DNA of 64,000 nucleotides from Zobellia uliginosa (GTDB taxonomy: Bacteria > Bacteroidota > Bacteroidia > Flavobacteriales > Flavobacteriaceae), in assembly GCF_018860745.1 (NCBI RefSeq), contig NZ_JAHKPY010000005.1:1-64000 (forward strand). Direction: 5' to 3'. Shown here piece by piece: positions 10,243 to 19,012 of this stretch; within the stretch, counting starts at the first letter, position 1; the number at the start of each line of letters is the position of its first letter. The notes beneath the pieces were generated by a model. It saw nothing but the letters and a program-made list of their open reading frames with translations, was not told where the DNA came from and ran no database searches. The position numbers were made by a program, and so were the translations under genes.

Positions 10243-11634
10243 ATGAAAACGAAAATTACATTTTTATTACTATTGTTTATCATACTATCTTCTTGTACAA
10301 AGATACCCTATGGACAAGTACCCGATGATGACGAGCCTAACTCTAATATCACATATCAAGACATAAACGTAGACGAAGGTATTAGCAGTGAAGAAACAAA
10401 TATTTTTATCTCGCCGAATAATGTAATCGTAAAATATCAACCACAAGTTACACCTGAAGAACGCGAGGCCATTAGAGATAATTATCCCATTATAGAATTT
10501 AAACAATGTAACTGTGGCGAAACTAATATTGAGTTATGGATTTTTGACCCGAACATTAGTGAAGTAGAAATTGAGGGTGTGGTAGAACGCCTTTCAAGAA
10601 CAAGCCAGAGAGGTACAACACGTGGAGAAAGGTCTTTTGATATAGTGCTTTCACCAGTTGGCCCTTATACAATTCAAGGTCAAGGTGTTGATGGGGAAGA
10701 GGAAGCGCTCATAGCAAATGCAGGTAATTCTAAAATAAATATTGCCGTTATAGACACTGGGCTTGATTTTTACAGGTATCTATTTACAAATGAACCTAAG
10801 AGATTCCTTTTCCCAAGTGGAAAATTTGGAAGTTGTTACCCAACAACATCTGGTTGGAATTTTACCCAACAACCTAATAACCGACTTTTTGCTGATGGCA
10901 ATGGACACGGCACCTATATTACAAAAATTATTACCGATGAACTTGATAGCAAAAACCTCAATTATTCTATTTTACCATTAAAAGTATTTGATGATGCCGG
11001 AAAAGGCTCCTATTGGAATGTTCTGTGCGCCCTTTCTTATATTAAACAACTAAATGAAAATGGCGCTAACATCAGTATTGTCAATGCAAGTTTTGGAGGA
11101 CAAATGCCACGAGAAATATTTGAAGATCCTGCACCAGGTGAGCAAAAAAATATCTTCGCACAATCTATAGAGGATCTTAACAGCGCCGGTGCGTTAGTTA
11201 TAACTTCCGCAGGTAATGACAATAAAGATGTTGATCAAGGGTCAAATGGAGACTTTATTTCATCATTTAGGGAGACCAACATACTTACCGTAGGTGGTTA
11301 TGAGTACGACACATTAAATCCTGGTTCATTGCCTATTAGATTGCATCCGCTTTCTAATTACGGCAGTAAAGGAAGTATAGATATCGCTTTAGCGTTTAAT
11401 GATTACAGAATTATTTTAGATAATTCCGATCCCTTTTTAAAAAATAGAGTTACCCTACAGGGTACCTCATATGCTACAGCAGCCATGTCGGGAATTGCGG
11501 GATCAGTAATTAATCAGGTAGGTAGAGTACCTGCTGAAGAATTAAAGAATCTAATTTTCAACTTAGCCATAGATGCACCTCAGCTTAATGGTAAGATTGA
11601 CGAAAGAAGGGTGATTCCTAGAGCTACGAACTAA
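10243..11634 (+). CDS. subtilisin-like (S8) serine protease lipoprotein
   Basis: A 463-residue lipoprotein. The lipobox LSSC puts the lipid on Cys18. An N-terminal region (about 55-125) resembles a protease propeptide or inhibitor domain. The S8 domain starts at about 165 with all catalytic residues visible: D171 (INIAVIDTG), H222 (NGHGTYI), the oxyanion Asn N325 (TSAGND) and S409 (GTSYATAAMSG). It is therefore probably active at the cell surface or in the periplasm. It has its own candidate ECF promoter (site B) and is closed by a strong hairpin at 11656-11686. The neighbouring secreted CHAT protein makes this a two-protease locus. Confidence 0.9.
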   Translation: MKTKITFLLLLFIILSSCTKIPYGQVPDDDEPNSNITYQDINVDEGISSEETNIFISPNNVIVKYQPQVTPEEREAIRDNYPIIEFKQCNCGETNIELWIFDPNISEVEIEGVVERLSRTSQRGTTRGERSFDIVLSPVGPYTIQGQGVDGEEEALIANAGNSKINIAVIDTGLDFYRYLFTNEPKRFLFPSGKFGSCYPTTSGWNFTQQPNNRLFADGNGHGTYITKIITDELDSKNLNYSILPLKVFDDAGKGSYWNVLCALSYIKQLNENGANISIVNASFGGQMPREIFEDPAPGEQKNIFAQSIEDLNSAGALVITSAGNDNKDVDQGSNGDFISSFRETNILTVGGYEYDTLNPGSLPIRLHPLSNYGSKGSIDIALAFNDYRIILDNSDPFLKNRVTLQGTSYATAAMSGIAGSVINQVGRVPAEELKNLIFNLAIDAPQLNGKIDERRVIPRATN

Positions 11635-11655
11635 CGAATCATAAACATAAAACAA

Positions 11656-11686
11656 AAAAGAGCCCATATTACACATGGGCTCTTTT
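11656..11686 (+). terminator. terminator after S8 protease
   Basis: A 12-bp perfect stem (11656-11667 with 11675-11686) with a 7-nt loop and an A/T-symmetrical base. It lies 22 bp after the stop. Confidence 0.85.
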
Positions 11687-11804
11687 ACATTTTTCACCTA
11701 CTCCCAATTTTAAGAAAAAGTATTTCACCATAAAATTCTTTATATATTTAAAGCATTAATTTCCTTAAACACTAATTTTTATAACCAGCACGGTAATAGC
11801 AATA

Positions 11805-14573
11805 ATGATTCCCTTTATGCTAAATCTTAAATTTAACTGTATTCTACTATTCTTTTTCAGTTATATCTGCATGGCTCAACAGAACACGTTGGTTAAAATC
11901 ATTAACGCCGATGAAAGTAAGGAAATCATTCAAAAAAAAATCGATTCATTTTTTTCTGTTAGCTCAGAAAAAATATCTCCTATAGAACTCGCAAATTGTT
12001 ATCACGATGTGGGCAATAAATGGTACCATGAACAGTGGTGGAATGATGGTAAAGAGGGTGATATTATAAATGCAATCACTTATACAAAGAAAGCATTAGA
12101 AATAAAGAGAGGATTAAAGGATTTAGAAAAAGGTTCTTTAGATAATACCTATTACAATCTTGGAGTTTTTTACGATTTAAAAGGTGAGATTTATAATGCC
12201 ATAGAAGCCTTTAATTATATTAATGATTATGGTACGGATATCGAATGGATACGGTATGCAAAACTTGAGCTTGGTTATCTTTATCTAACAACAGGTGATT
12301 TCTATAAAGCTTTGGATCGTTTGGCCGAGATGATTTCTCTTTACGATGGTGTTTCCTTTAAAACAACAGATGCCAGAAAAATAATAGATGCCAGGATAAT
12401 GATGGCGGAGACGTATGCCGAAATGGGACTGAGCGAATTTTCAGATGAGATACAGTTTAATTCAAATAAAGCGGACTCTCTTATCAAACTTCACAATGAA
12501 CCCCACGAGCAGTTTAAAAGACGCATAGACCATTTAGAAGGAAATAGACTTCTGGAAACTGGCAATTATGAACTAGCAATCACCAAACACCAAGAAGTAC
12601 TTAAAGACTCTGTAAGTTTACAACTAAAGGATATAGCAAATATTAACAACAGTATTGGTTATTCTTACTTTAAATTAAAAAACACTGAAAAAGCTTTAAG
12701 GCATTTAAACAAGTCGATAGCTATTGCCGAAGACTATTCCTTACCATATGAAAACTTGGGAGATCTTTATCTAGACCAAAATAATTTCAATAAAGCGTTA
12801 AAAAATTATCAAAAAGCAATTTTTTTAAAAATCGATACTAGAGAAGATTTAGAAATTGGCACACTTCCCAGTATTAAAACTCTGGAACTTTCAACTCAAA
12901 AATTATTCCTTCTAAGTCATATTATAGCCAAAGCAAACGGTTGGTTGAAGTTTTACGAATTCGAAAACAACAAAGACTATTTAAATCAGGCATTAAGTAC
13001 ATTTAGACTGGCGGATCAGCTAGTTGATGTTATTCGATCCGAGAGTACCGAATTCCAATCAAAACTTTTTTGGAGAGAAAAAGGAGCTTCATTATATACA
13101 AAAGCGGTAGAGGCTTGTTTCTTACTTACTAAACCAGAAGAAGCTTTTTACTTTATGGAGCGTAACAAAGCCTTACTTCTTCTTGAAGACATATCAAATG
13201 AGCAAGCAAAAATTATTACTAAACTTCCAGACTCTATTGCACAACGCGAATTTAATCTTAAACAGGCCATATTTCTATCTGAAAACAAATTACAGACCAA
13301 TACAGATTTAGAAAAAACAGAACTTAAGATATTTAAAAATAAAATTTATAACGCCAAGAAAGCTTACAATGATTTTACGGATTCATTAAGTGTTACATCA
13401 CCGGAATATGCAAAACTAAAAAGTAAAGCAGAGCTCCTGGCCTATAAAGATTTTAGAAAAAATTATATCTCAGATGATGAAGTAGTATTGCAATACATTC
13501 TAAACGACCAACAAGGCTATGGACTTTTAAACACTGCTGAAGGCACCCAATTTTTTAAGTTGGAAAATGTAAAGACTTTAAATGAAGATATCATTAGGTT
13601 ATATGGACAATTGACGGATCTTACTATGAACCGTGCTGAACTATTAAACTACAATCAGTATTCAAATAGCATCTTTCACAAACTACTTCCTGAGCAGGTT
13701 TATAATGATATAAAAGGCAAAAAACTGACTATTATACCAGACTATATCTTACAACAAATACCGTTTGAAGCTTTTGTGACTGAAAACTCACCTCCTAAAT
13801 ATCTCATTGAGACCACAGAGGTTAGATACGCCTATTCTATGTCTTACCTAGATGCTAAGACACAGGTTCTATCAACCCCTCAAAAAGAACTTTATGCAGT
13901 AGCCCCCGTTCAATTTGCCAGTTTGGGCCTACCGGATCTAGTTTTTAGCGGTTCTGAAATAGAAGACGTTCAGAAGATATTTCCGGGAAATATTGCCCTG
14001 AACAATGAAGCTACCAAAGCGGCTTTTACAACCGATCTTGAGGATTACAGAATTGTACATCTCTCTACTCACGCCGATATTGGAGAAAACGAAGACCCAT
14101 GGATTGCTTTTAGTGATGATAAAATGTTCCTTAATGAAATTTACGCCACTAAAAACCAAGCAGATATGGTTGTTTTAAGTGCCTGTAATACTTCAATTGG
14201 GGAGCTTAAAAAAGGTGAGGGAGCTATGAGTTTGGCAAGAGGCTTTTTTCATTCCGGTGCCAAAAGTGTCATATCTTCTTTATGGTCTACTTATGACAAG
14301 AGTAGCAAGGAGTTAATGACTTCTTTTTACAAATCACTTAAGGAAGGTAGCACAAAATCCGCAGCCATGCGAAATGCAAAATTAGACTACATCAAAAAAT
14401 ACCGTGAAAGCGCTATAGCTCCTGCGTACTGGAATGCCCTGATAGTAATTGGAGACAATTCCCCATTAATAGACAAGGCAAATCTACTACCTTACCTGTT
14501 ATGGTTTATATTCGCCATTTTACTATTGGTAGTTCTTTACTACCTATTAAAAAAAAGAAAGCAAACCGTATAG
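11805..14573 (+). CDS. secreted TPR-CHAT (caspase-like) protease, membrane anchored
   Basis: 922 residues; the start could also be the ATG at 11817. It has an N-terminal signal peptide (to about residue 25, ICMAQ), TPR repeats (about 60-345, for example AITKHQEVLKDS and ALKNYQKAIFL), a helical linker and a C-terminal CHAT domain (about 640-890). The caspase-type dyad is visible as H756 (HLSTHAD) and C794 (LSACNTS), followed by GEGAMSLARGFFHSGAKSV. A final TM helix (LLPYLLWFIFAILLLVVLYY) ends in KKRKQTV, so the catalytic part should face the periplasm. Most characterised CHAT proteases are cytoplasmic, so this topology is notable. The gene ends one base from the convergent anti-sigma-like gene. 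I see no ECF motif directly upstream. Confidence 0.88.
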   Translation: MIPFMLNLKFNCILLFFFSYICMAQQNTLVKIINADESKEIIQKKIDSFFSVSSEKISPIELANCYHDVGNKWYHEQWWNDGKEGDIINAITYTKKALEIKRGLKDLEKGSLDNTYYNLGVFYDLKGEIYNAIEAFNYINDYGTDIEWIRYAKLELGYLYLTTGDFYKALDRLAEMISLYDGVSFKTTDARKIIDARIMMAETYAEMGLSEFSDEIQFNSNKADSLIKLHNEPHEQFKRRIDHLEGNRLLETGNYELAITKHQEVLKDSVSLQLKDIANINNSIGYSYFKLKNTEKALRHLNKSIAIAEDYSLPYENLGDLYLDQNNFNKALKNYQKAIFLKIDTREDLEIGTLPSIKTLELSTQKLFLLSHIIAKANGWLKFYEFENNKDYLNQALSTFRLADQLVDVIRSESTEFQSKLFWREKGASLYTKAVEACFLLTKPEEAFYFMERNKALLLLEDISNEQAKIITKLPDSIAQREFNLKQAIFLSENKLQTNTDLEKTELKIFKNKIYNAKKAYNDFTDSLSVTSPEYAKLKSKAELLAYKDFRKNYISDDEVVLQYILNDQQGYGLLNTAEGTQFFKLENVKTLNEDIIRLYGQLTDLTMNRAELLNYNQYSNSIFHKLLPEQVYNDIKGKKLTIIPDYILQQIPFEAFVTENSPPKYLIETTEVRYAYSMSYLDAKTQVLSTPQKELYAVAPVQFASLGLPDLVFSGSEIEDVQKIFPGNIALNNEATKAAFTTDLEDYRIVHLSTHADIGENEDPWIAFSDDKMFLNEIYATKNQADMVVLSACNTSIGELKKGEGAMSLARGFFHSGAKSVISSLWSTYDKSSKELMTSFYKSLKEGSTKSAAMRNAKLDYIKKYRESAIAPAYWNALIVIGDNSPLIDKANLLPYLLWFIFAILLLVVLYYLLKKRKQTV

Positions 14574-14574
14574 T

Positions 14575-15318
14575 TTAATCCAGTTCGTCTAAGAGAACCT
14601 CAGCCTCGTTCTTTTTGTACCTTCCATCGGCAATTAGCAAATTAAGAGATTTTATAGCCTTCTCTTTCTGCTTGCTTTTTATATATGAAAGTGATATATA
14701 CCATAATGCCTGAGGAGCAAATTCCCCTTCTTTTTCCAACACTTCACTTAAAAGCGTATTAGCTTCCGTAAGTTGATTGTTTTTAAGGTAAGATTGCGCT
14801 AAATAAAAATTGACACTTTCAGAATCATAGGTTTCTTTTAATTCAGTAAAAAGTTGAATCGCTTTAGCATTGTCGTCTGTCTCGTAGGCCACATAAGCCT
14901 CGCGTTCCAGGGAACTATCAGTTTCTGTACCCCGGGTTATGGCATATACCGTGTTGGGGTATTCTTGAAAATTGTCATTGTACAATTCTTGATAATCCGT
15001 ACCTGAAAAATTATTGTAACCCAACCAACCTAAGCCAACTAATAAAGCTATAGAAGCTGCCATTGCCCATTTTTGATAATTCCTTTTTGGCAACTCGCGA
15101 ACGGGAACGGTGTCTTCAATATCTTTTTCAAAGCCGATTAATTTAGATTTTAAACTATCGGTTTCTTTTTCTCGAATAACCTCCTTCAGGTTTTTTTCAA
15201 AGTCGAATTGCTCTTTGAACTCCACATCGGTTTTTAACAAATCATCAAACTGCTTTTGTTCTTCAGCAGTCAATTGATTTGAAAAATAATTATATAACAA
15301 AAGTTCTTTATCCATCAT
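14575..15318 (-). CDS. membrane anti-sigma-like protein with periplasmic TPR tail
   Basis: A 247-residue protein. The N-terminal acidic, helical segment (1-80; LLLYNYFSNQLTAEEQKQF) resembles the sigma-binding part of FecR/RsiW-type regulators but lacks the Zn-binding His-Cys motif. One TM helix follows at about 83-103 (AMAASIALLVGLGWLGY), then a periplasmic TPR domain (about 135-245). Its start overlaps the sigma gene stop (TAATG sharing one A), so the two are translationally coupled. Anti-sigma function is inferred from position and topology. The periplasmic TPR could sense or be cut by the secreted proteases encoded next door. Confidence 0.75.
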   Translation of the reverse strand: MMDKELLLYNYFSNQLTAEEQKQFDDLLKTDVEFKEQFDFEKNLKEVIREKETDSLKSKLIGFEKDIEDTVPVRELPKRNYQKWAMAASIALLVGLGWLGYNNFSGTDYQELYNDNFQEYPNTVYAITRGTETDSSLEREAYVAYETDDNAKAIQLFTELKETYDSESVNFYLAQSYLKNNQLTEANTLLSEVLEKEGEFAPQALWYISLSYIKSKQKEKAIKSLNLLIADGRYKKNEAEVLLDELD

Positions 15319-15887
15319 TAGTAGGTATTTGCTTGGATTTTTTCTTTTAAAGTTTTCATACAGCGCGATTTTGCGGACTTTACCACGTTTTCATTATTGT
15401 AGTTTTTTGCTTCCATAATTTCTTGAATAGTAAAACCACGGTAGTAAAACAAAGTCAATAGTTCTTGGCATTTATCACCTAAAGAGCCAAAGTGCTTTTT
15501 TAATAATTCCTGTTCCGTGGTTAAGCTTTGTGGTTCCATTTCAAATGTATTCACCAGCTCGTCCGTTTCTCCAACCCTAGACAAATCAAAATCACCGCTT
15601 ACCACTTTCTTGTTTTTTCGCATCTTATCAAAGATTAGATATTTACCAATGGAAAACAGATATGTAGAAATGCTACTGGATAGGCTTTCTAACTTCCCGC
15701 TCATAATGTTATCATAAAAAATAACATAAGCATCTTGATACACATCTATGTTTTCTTCTTCCGAAAGGTTGTAGCGCCTAGCATAGTTTAAAAACTTTTG
15801 GCGATTAGATTCGTATACCAGCCTTAGCAAGTCATCCGAGCCCTTTCGTAAATCTTCAAGCGTTATTTCTGCCTGTGTATTTTCCAT
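15318..15887 (-). CDS. ECF-type RNA polymerase sigma factor
   Basis: 189 residues. Region 2 is at about 20-95 (NVDVYQDAY-like ENIDVYQDAYVIFYD, then YLFSIGKYLIFDKMRK). Region 4 is at about 125-185 (LGDKCQELLTLFYYRGFTIQEIMEAKNY, a helix-turn-helix). Domains sigma-1 and sigma-3 are absent, as in group 4 (ECF) factors. It is coupled to the anti-sigma-like gene. A copy of the cluster promoter motif sits immediately upstream of the ATG, suggesting autoregulation. It is the obvious candidate to read the GTTAACCTT motifs across 8-20.5 kb. Confidence 0.9.
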   Translation of the reverse strand: MENTQAEITLEDLRKGSDDLLRLVYESNRQKFLNYARRYNLSEEENIDVYQDAYVIFYDNIMSGKLESLSSSISTYLFSIGKYLIFDKMRKNKKVVSGDFDLSRVGETDELVNTFEMEPQSLTTEQELLKKHFGSLGDKCQELLTLFYYRGFTIQEIMEAKNYNNENVVKSAKSRCMKTLKEKIQANTY

Positions 15888-15915
15888 TTAATGTATATGT
15901 AATGAGAAGGTTAAC
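15888..15915 (-). promoter_or_regulatory. candidate ECF promoter (site G) of the sigma gene
   Basis: Minus-strand GTTAACCTT (15915-15907), 14 nt after its AAC, then TACATTAA (15895-15888), which directly abuts the ATG. Transcription from this site would give an mRNA with almost no leader. Confidence 0.55.
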
Positions 15916-16048
15916 AGTGGTGGCATCTAATTTAACATTTTTTGTTCGCCTCGTCTCAAAAACTAAAGATTATTTAGAAAACAGAACATCCGCCACCAAA
16001 GAAGTAATCTACTTCCTATGTGGTGAATAAGTAAAATACCCCATCCAT

Positions 16049-16077
16049 GTTAACCTTTATCATTTTTTGAACATAAA
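16049..16077 (+). promoter_or_regulatory. candidate ECF promoter (site C)
   Basis: GTTAACCTT at 16049-16057, 15 nt after AAC, then AACATAAAT from 16070. It lies 45 bp before the small membrane-protein ORF and may also serve the lipoprotein gene at 16370. Confidence 0.6.
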
Positions 16078-16093
16078 TAGGGGAACCATAAAA

Positions 16094-16195
16094 ATGAAAA
16101 ATATGAACACCTACGAAAAATTAGAACTCATAAAAAGAGTATTGATCCTAGCCTTTACGGCATCTCTGCTTGTTCTTTTTAAGCTACTTACATAA
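16094..16195 (+). CDS. small single-TM protein (33 aa)
   Basis: ATG at 16094, TAA at 16193-16195. The peptide starts MKNMNTYEKLELIKRV and continues as one hydrophobic helix (LILAFTASLLVLFKLL). The predicted topology is a short charged head and one membrane span. It directly follows candidate promoter site C and precedes the repeat lipoprotein by 174 bp. It is below usual length cut-offs; support comes from the promoter spacing and the coherent amphipathic-to-hydrophobic design. The function is unknown. Confidence 0.5.
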   Translation: MKNMNTYEKLELIKRVLILAFTASLLVLFKLLT

Positions 16196-16369
16196 AGTAT
16201 GCTTAGATATACGAGTAACCCCCAAAACTCATCTCAGATACAGAACTCTAATTGAACGCCATTACACCTATATATAAATGTATCCACAAGATTTTGTAGT
16301 CCTTAATAACTGAACTGCATATCTCTCTAAAGTTTTAACACTAAAGCATATTCTTTTAAAACCACAATT

Positions 16370-18103
16370 ATGAAAAATGCAAAATCCATTATCTACTTAT
16401 TAGCAATTATATTTTCAATGACAGGATGTACAGACGATGATACTGTAGATGAGCCTTCAAAAGTTACTGCAGTGAGGCTTGGGGCGGTCTCTGACTTTAC
16501 CGGACCCTGCTCCAAAAAATTTGATTTTGAAGCAGAAATAGATGCAGATGGACCTATGACTATAAGTTATACATGGTTAAGAAGCGATGGGGCCACTGCT
16601 ACGGAAAACTCTATTACGTTTGAAGAAGCAGGAACTAAAAAGGTTACTACATCATGGACTCTTGGTGCAAACGGAGAATCTTATGTGGGCTACTGGCAAC
16701 AACTAAAAGTCATTAGCCCAGAGGAAATTCTTTCTAATAAAGCCGAGTTTAATTTACACTGTGAAGAAGAAGAAGAAGAAGAAGAAGAAGAAGCTGTAAC
16801 AATCACCACTACTACCGCTGTTGTAGGAGAAAATAGTTTTACCGGGCCCTGCTCCAAAAAATTTGATTTTGAAGCAGAAATAGATGTTGATGGTCCAACA
16901 ACTATAACATATACATGGTTAAGAAGCGATGGCGCAACTGCACCGGAAAACTCTATTACATTTGAAGAAGCAGGAACTAAAAAGGTAACTACATCATGGA
17001 CTCTTGGTGAAAACGGTGAATCTTATGAGGGCTACTGGCAACAACTAAAAGTCATTAGCCCAGAGGAAATTCTCTCCAATAAAGCCGAGTTTGATTTACA
17101 TTGTGAGGAAGATACAGTAACCATCACTGCAACTACCGCTGTTGTGGGAGAAAATAATTTTACCGGACCTTGTTCCAAAAAATTTGATTTTGAGACCGAG
17201 ATAGATGCAGACGGCCCAACAACTATAACATATACATGGTTAAGAAGCGATGGGGCAACTGCTCCGGAAAACTCTATTACATTTGAAGAAGCAGGGACCA
17301 AAAAGGTAACTACATCATGGACTCTTGGTGGAAGCGGAGAATCTTATGAGGGCTACTGGCAACAACTAAAAATCATTAGCCCAGAGGAAATTTTCTCTAA
17401 TAAAGCCGAGTTCAATTTATATTGCGAGTCAGAAGAGAATGTTGAACTTGTCTCTCTCAGTCCTGACTCACCCTCCACTCTATTTGTAGGAGAGAGGGTC
17501 GAGTTTACCTTTAACTATATAACAAGCGAGGCCGCTGGTGTTAGAATATTCGGTAGACCAATGACCGATGGCAGTCCAACACCAGGCTACGCGGCACATG
17601 GGTCACCCTTACACGCCACTGGCGAAGGCTCTTCTAATGGGTATTTCACCATACAGGAGAATCCCCAACATGTAGACCAAATACGATTTCAAATGTGGGA
17701 TGCCGATCAGGGCAATCTTTTGTATGAGTTCTTTGTAGATGTTGACTACCAATACCTTGCTCATAGAGTCGTACTAGATAATTTAGAACCAGGTACGAAT
17801 TCAACATTAGTGGAAGGAGAAAGGGTAAATTTTGATTTCCATTATAAGACAAATGAGCCTGGTGGAGTTAGAATCTTCGGCAGACCGTTTACTAACGGAA
17901 GTCCTACCCCTGGCTACAAAGCACATCCATCGGGCATTTATCCTGTGGGAGAAGGAAACGGCAGTGGATATTTCACCGTCAGTATTGCCGAGACTATAAC
18001 CCCACATGTTGTTGACCAAATAAGGTTTCAAATGTGGGACGCAGATCAAAATAATCTACTGTACGAGTACTTTGTAAACGTAGACTACGTGTTTACAGAA
18101 TAA
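16370..18103 (+). CDS. surface lipoprotein with three Ig-like and two C-terminal repeats
   Basis: 577 residues. The lipobox is MTGC (Cys20). Three near-identical domains of about 90 residues follow, each starting with FTGPCSKKFDFE and ending in a second Cys (NLHCE, DLHCE, NLYCE), which suggests a disulfide in each. All contain YTWLRSDGAT and GYWQQLK. A run of ten Glu follows domain 1. Two further repeats of about 105 residues share VRIFGRP, GSPTPGY and VDQIRFQMWDADQ. No catalytic motif is visible; a binding, adhesive or structural surface role is likely. It is closed by the first of the four shared terminators. Confidence 0.85.
   Translation: MKNAKSIIYLLAIIFSMTGCTDDDTVDEPSKVTAVRLGAVSDFTGPCSKKFDFEAEIDADGPMTISYTWLRSDGATATENSITFEEAGTKKVTTSWTLGANGESYVGYWQQLKVISPEEILSNKAEFNLHCEEEEEEEEEEAVTITTTTAVVGENSFTGPCSKKFDFEAEIDVDGPTTITYTWLRSDGATAPENSITFEEAGTKKVTTSWTLGENGESYEGYWQQLKVISPEEILSNKAEFDLHCEEDTVTITATTAVVGENNFTGPCSKKFDFETEIDADGPTTITYTWLRSDGATAPENSITFEEAGTKKVTTSWTLGGSGESYEGYWQQLKIISPEEIFSNKAEFNLYCESEENVELVSLSPDSPSTLFVGERVEFTFNYITSEAAGVRIFGRPMTDGSPTPGYAAHGSPLHATGEGSSNGYFTIQENPQHVDQIRFQMWDADQGNLLYEFFVDVDYQYLAHRVVLDNLEPGTNSTLVEGERVNFDFHYKTNEPGGVRIFGRPFTNGSPTPGYKAHPSGIYPVGEGNGSGYFTVSIAETITPHVVDQIRFQMWDADQNNLLYEYFVNVDYVFTE
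16495..17430 (+). repeat. three tandem DNA/protein repeats (Ig-like domains)
   Basis: Copies begin near 16495, 16835 and 17155. Long stretches are identical at DNA level (for example around the FDFE-encoding segment), indicating recent duplication or gene conversion. Confidence 0.9.
16763..16792 (+). repeat. GAA trinucleotide microsatellite (10 units)
   Basis: Ten perfect GAA units encode ten consecutive Glu residues. Slippage here changes linker length without shifting frame. Confidence 0.9.
17443..18094 (+). repeat. two tandem C-terminal domain repeats
   Basis: Two copies of about 105 codons share GVRIFGRP, GSPTPGY, YFT and VDQIRFQMWDADQ, and end in a YEFF/YEYFV strand. DNA identity is lower than in the upstream triple repeat. 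Confidence 0.8.
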
Positions 18104-18123
18104 GGAGAAAACAGAACAAAAGT

Positions 18124-18154
18124 AAAAAACCGAGGCTAACACCTCGGTTTTTTT
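18124..18154 (+). terminator. shared-type terminator 1
   Basis: Stem AAAACCGAGG / CCTCGGTTTT with loop CTAACA and a T run. It is almost identical to the hairpin at 18910-18942. Confidence 0.92.
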
Positions 18155-18164
18155 CATTCCAGAT

Positions 18165-18193
18165 GTTAACCTTGGTATAGTCTACAACATAAA
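18165..18193 (+). promoter_or_regulatory. candidate ECF promoter (site D)
   Basis: GTTAACCTT at 18165-18173, 15 nt after AAC, then AACATAAAA from 18186. The start codon is at 18221. Confidence 0.6.
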
Positions 18194-18220
18194 ATACCAA
18201 ATACATAAATCACAAGCATT

Positions 18221-18886
18221 ATGAAAACTACACTGAAGATTTTACTCTTGACATTTTTAAGTATCACCGCACTAATTACTTCCTGTTCAAAAGATGGGGA
18301 TATTGGCCCAATAGGGCCGCAAGGTGTTCAGGGTCTTGCTGGAGAACAAGGAGAACAAGGTTCAGAAGGACCTCAAGGACCGGCTGGCGAAAACGGTGAA
18401 GATGGTGAAAACGGTGAAGATGGTGAAAACGGTGAAGATGGCGAAGACGGTAATGCCGAAGTGTATTACAGCAATTGGATTCCTGCAGAATTTGCGGGCA
18501 CCTCAGAGACCTCTAAATATATGAAAATCGATTTCCCTTCTGAGATGGAATCCGCCTTTAGAATAAAAAATACCCATATTGTTTTAGTCTATTTCACCGG
18601 TTATGGCGATGGTAATGTATACCAACTACCTGTTCTTAATTTCAGAGGAGCCGAATTCACCTTTGGTTATGGTTCTGGAAGCCCCGCTTCAGCAGATATC
18701 TATATACGTGCAAAATCAACGAGTACCTCTGCTCTTACCGAATTCGCTATCAGCCCAGATAGAGGTAATAGGTTACGCTATCTTATCATTCCTCCAAACC
18801 TACTAATATCTTCAAAAGGAAATACACCTGATTTTGAAAAGATGACCTACTCTGAAGTTATAGACTACTTTAATCTTGTTTATTAA
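18221..18886 (+). CDS. collagen-like surface lipoprotein
   Basis: 221 residues. The lipobox is ITSC (Cys22). A Gly-X-Y collagen-like segment covers about residues 26-76 (GPIGPQGVQGLAG, then repeated GENGED units). A globular beta-rich C-terminal domain of about 145 residues (VYYSNWIPAEF ... VIDYFNLVY) follows, of a kind often found after collagen-like stalks in Bacteroidota proteins. It probably trimerises into a stalk on the cell surface. It sits in its own cassette, with ECF site D upstream and the shared-type terminator 2 downstream. Confidence 0.85.
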   Translation: MKTTLKILLLTFLSITALITSCSKDGDIGPIGPQGVQGLAGEQGEQGSEGPQGPAGENGEDGENGEDGENGEDGEDGNAEVYYSNWIPAEFAGTSETSKYMKIDFPSEMESAFRIKNTHIVLVYFTGYGDGNVYQLPVLNFRGAEFTFGYGSGSPASADIYIRAKSTSTSALTEFAISPDRGNRLRYLIIPPNLLISSKGNTPDFEKMTYSEVIDYFNLVY

Positions 18887-18909
18887 TAATAATAACATAT
18901 CGATCCAAC

Positions 18910-18942
18910 AAAAAACCGAGGCTAACACCTCGGTTTTTTTTT
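18910..18942 (+). terminator. shared-type terminator 2
   Basis: Stem CCGAGG / CCTCGG flanked by A and T runs, loop CTAACA as in terminator 1. Confidence 0.92.
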
Positions 18943-18951
18943 ATGCTATAT

Positions 18952-18978
18952 GTTAACCTATTTGATCTTCTAACATTA
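18952..18978 (+). promoter_or_regulatory. candidate ECF promoter (site E)
   Basis: GTTAACCTA at 18952-18960, 14 nt after AAC, then AACATTAAC from 18972. The start codon is at 19013. Confidence 0.55.
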
Positions 18979-19012
18979 ACAATAAAACCAATTCATTTTT
19001 AAAACGACAATT

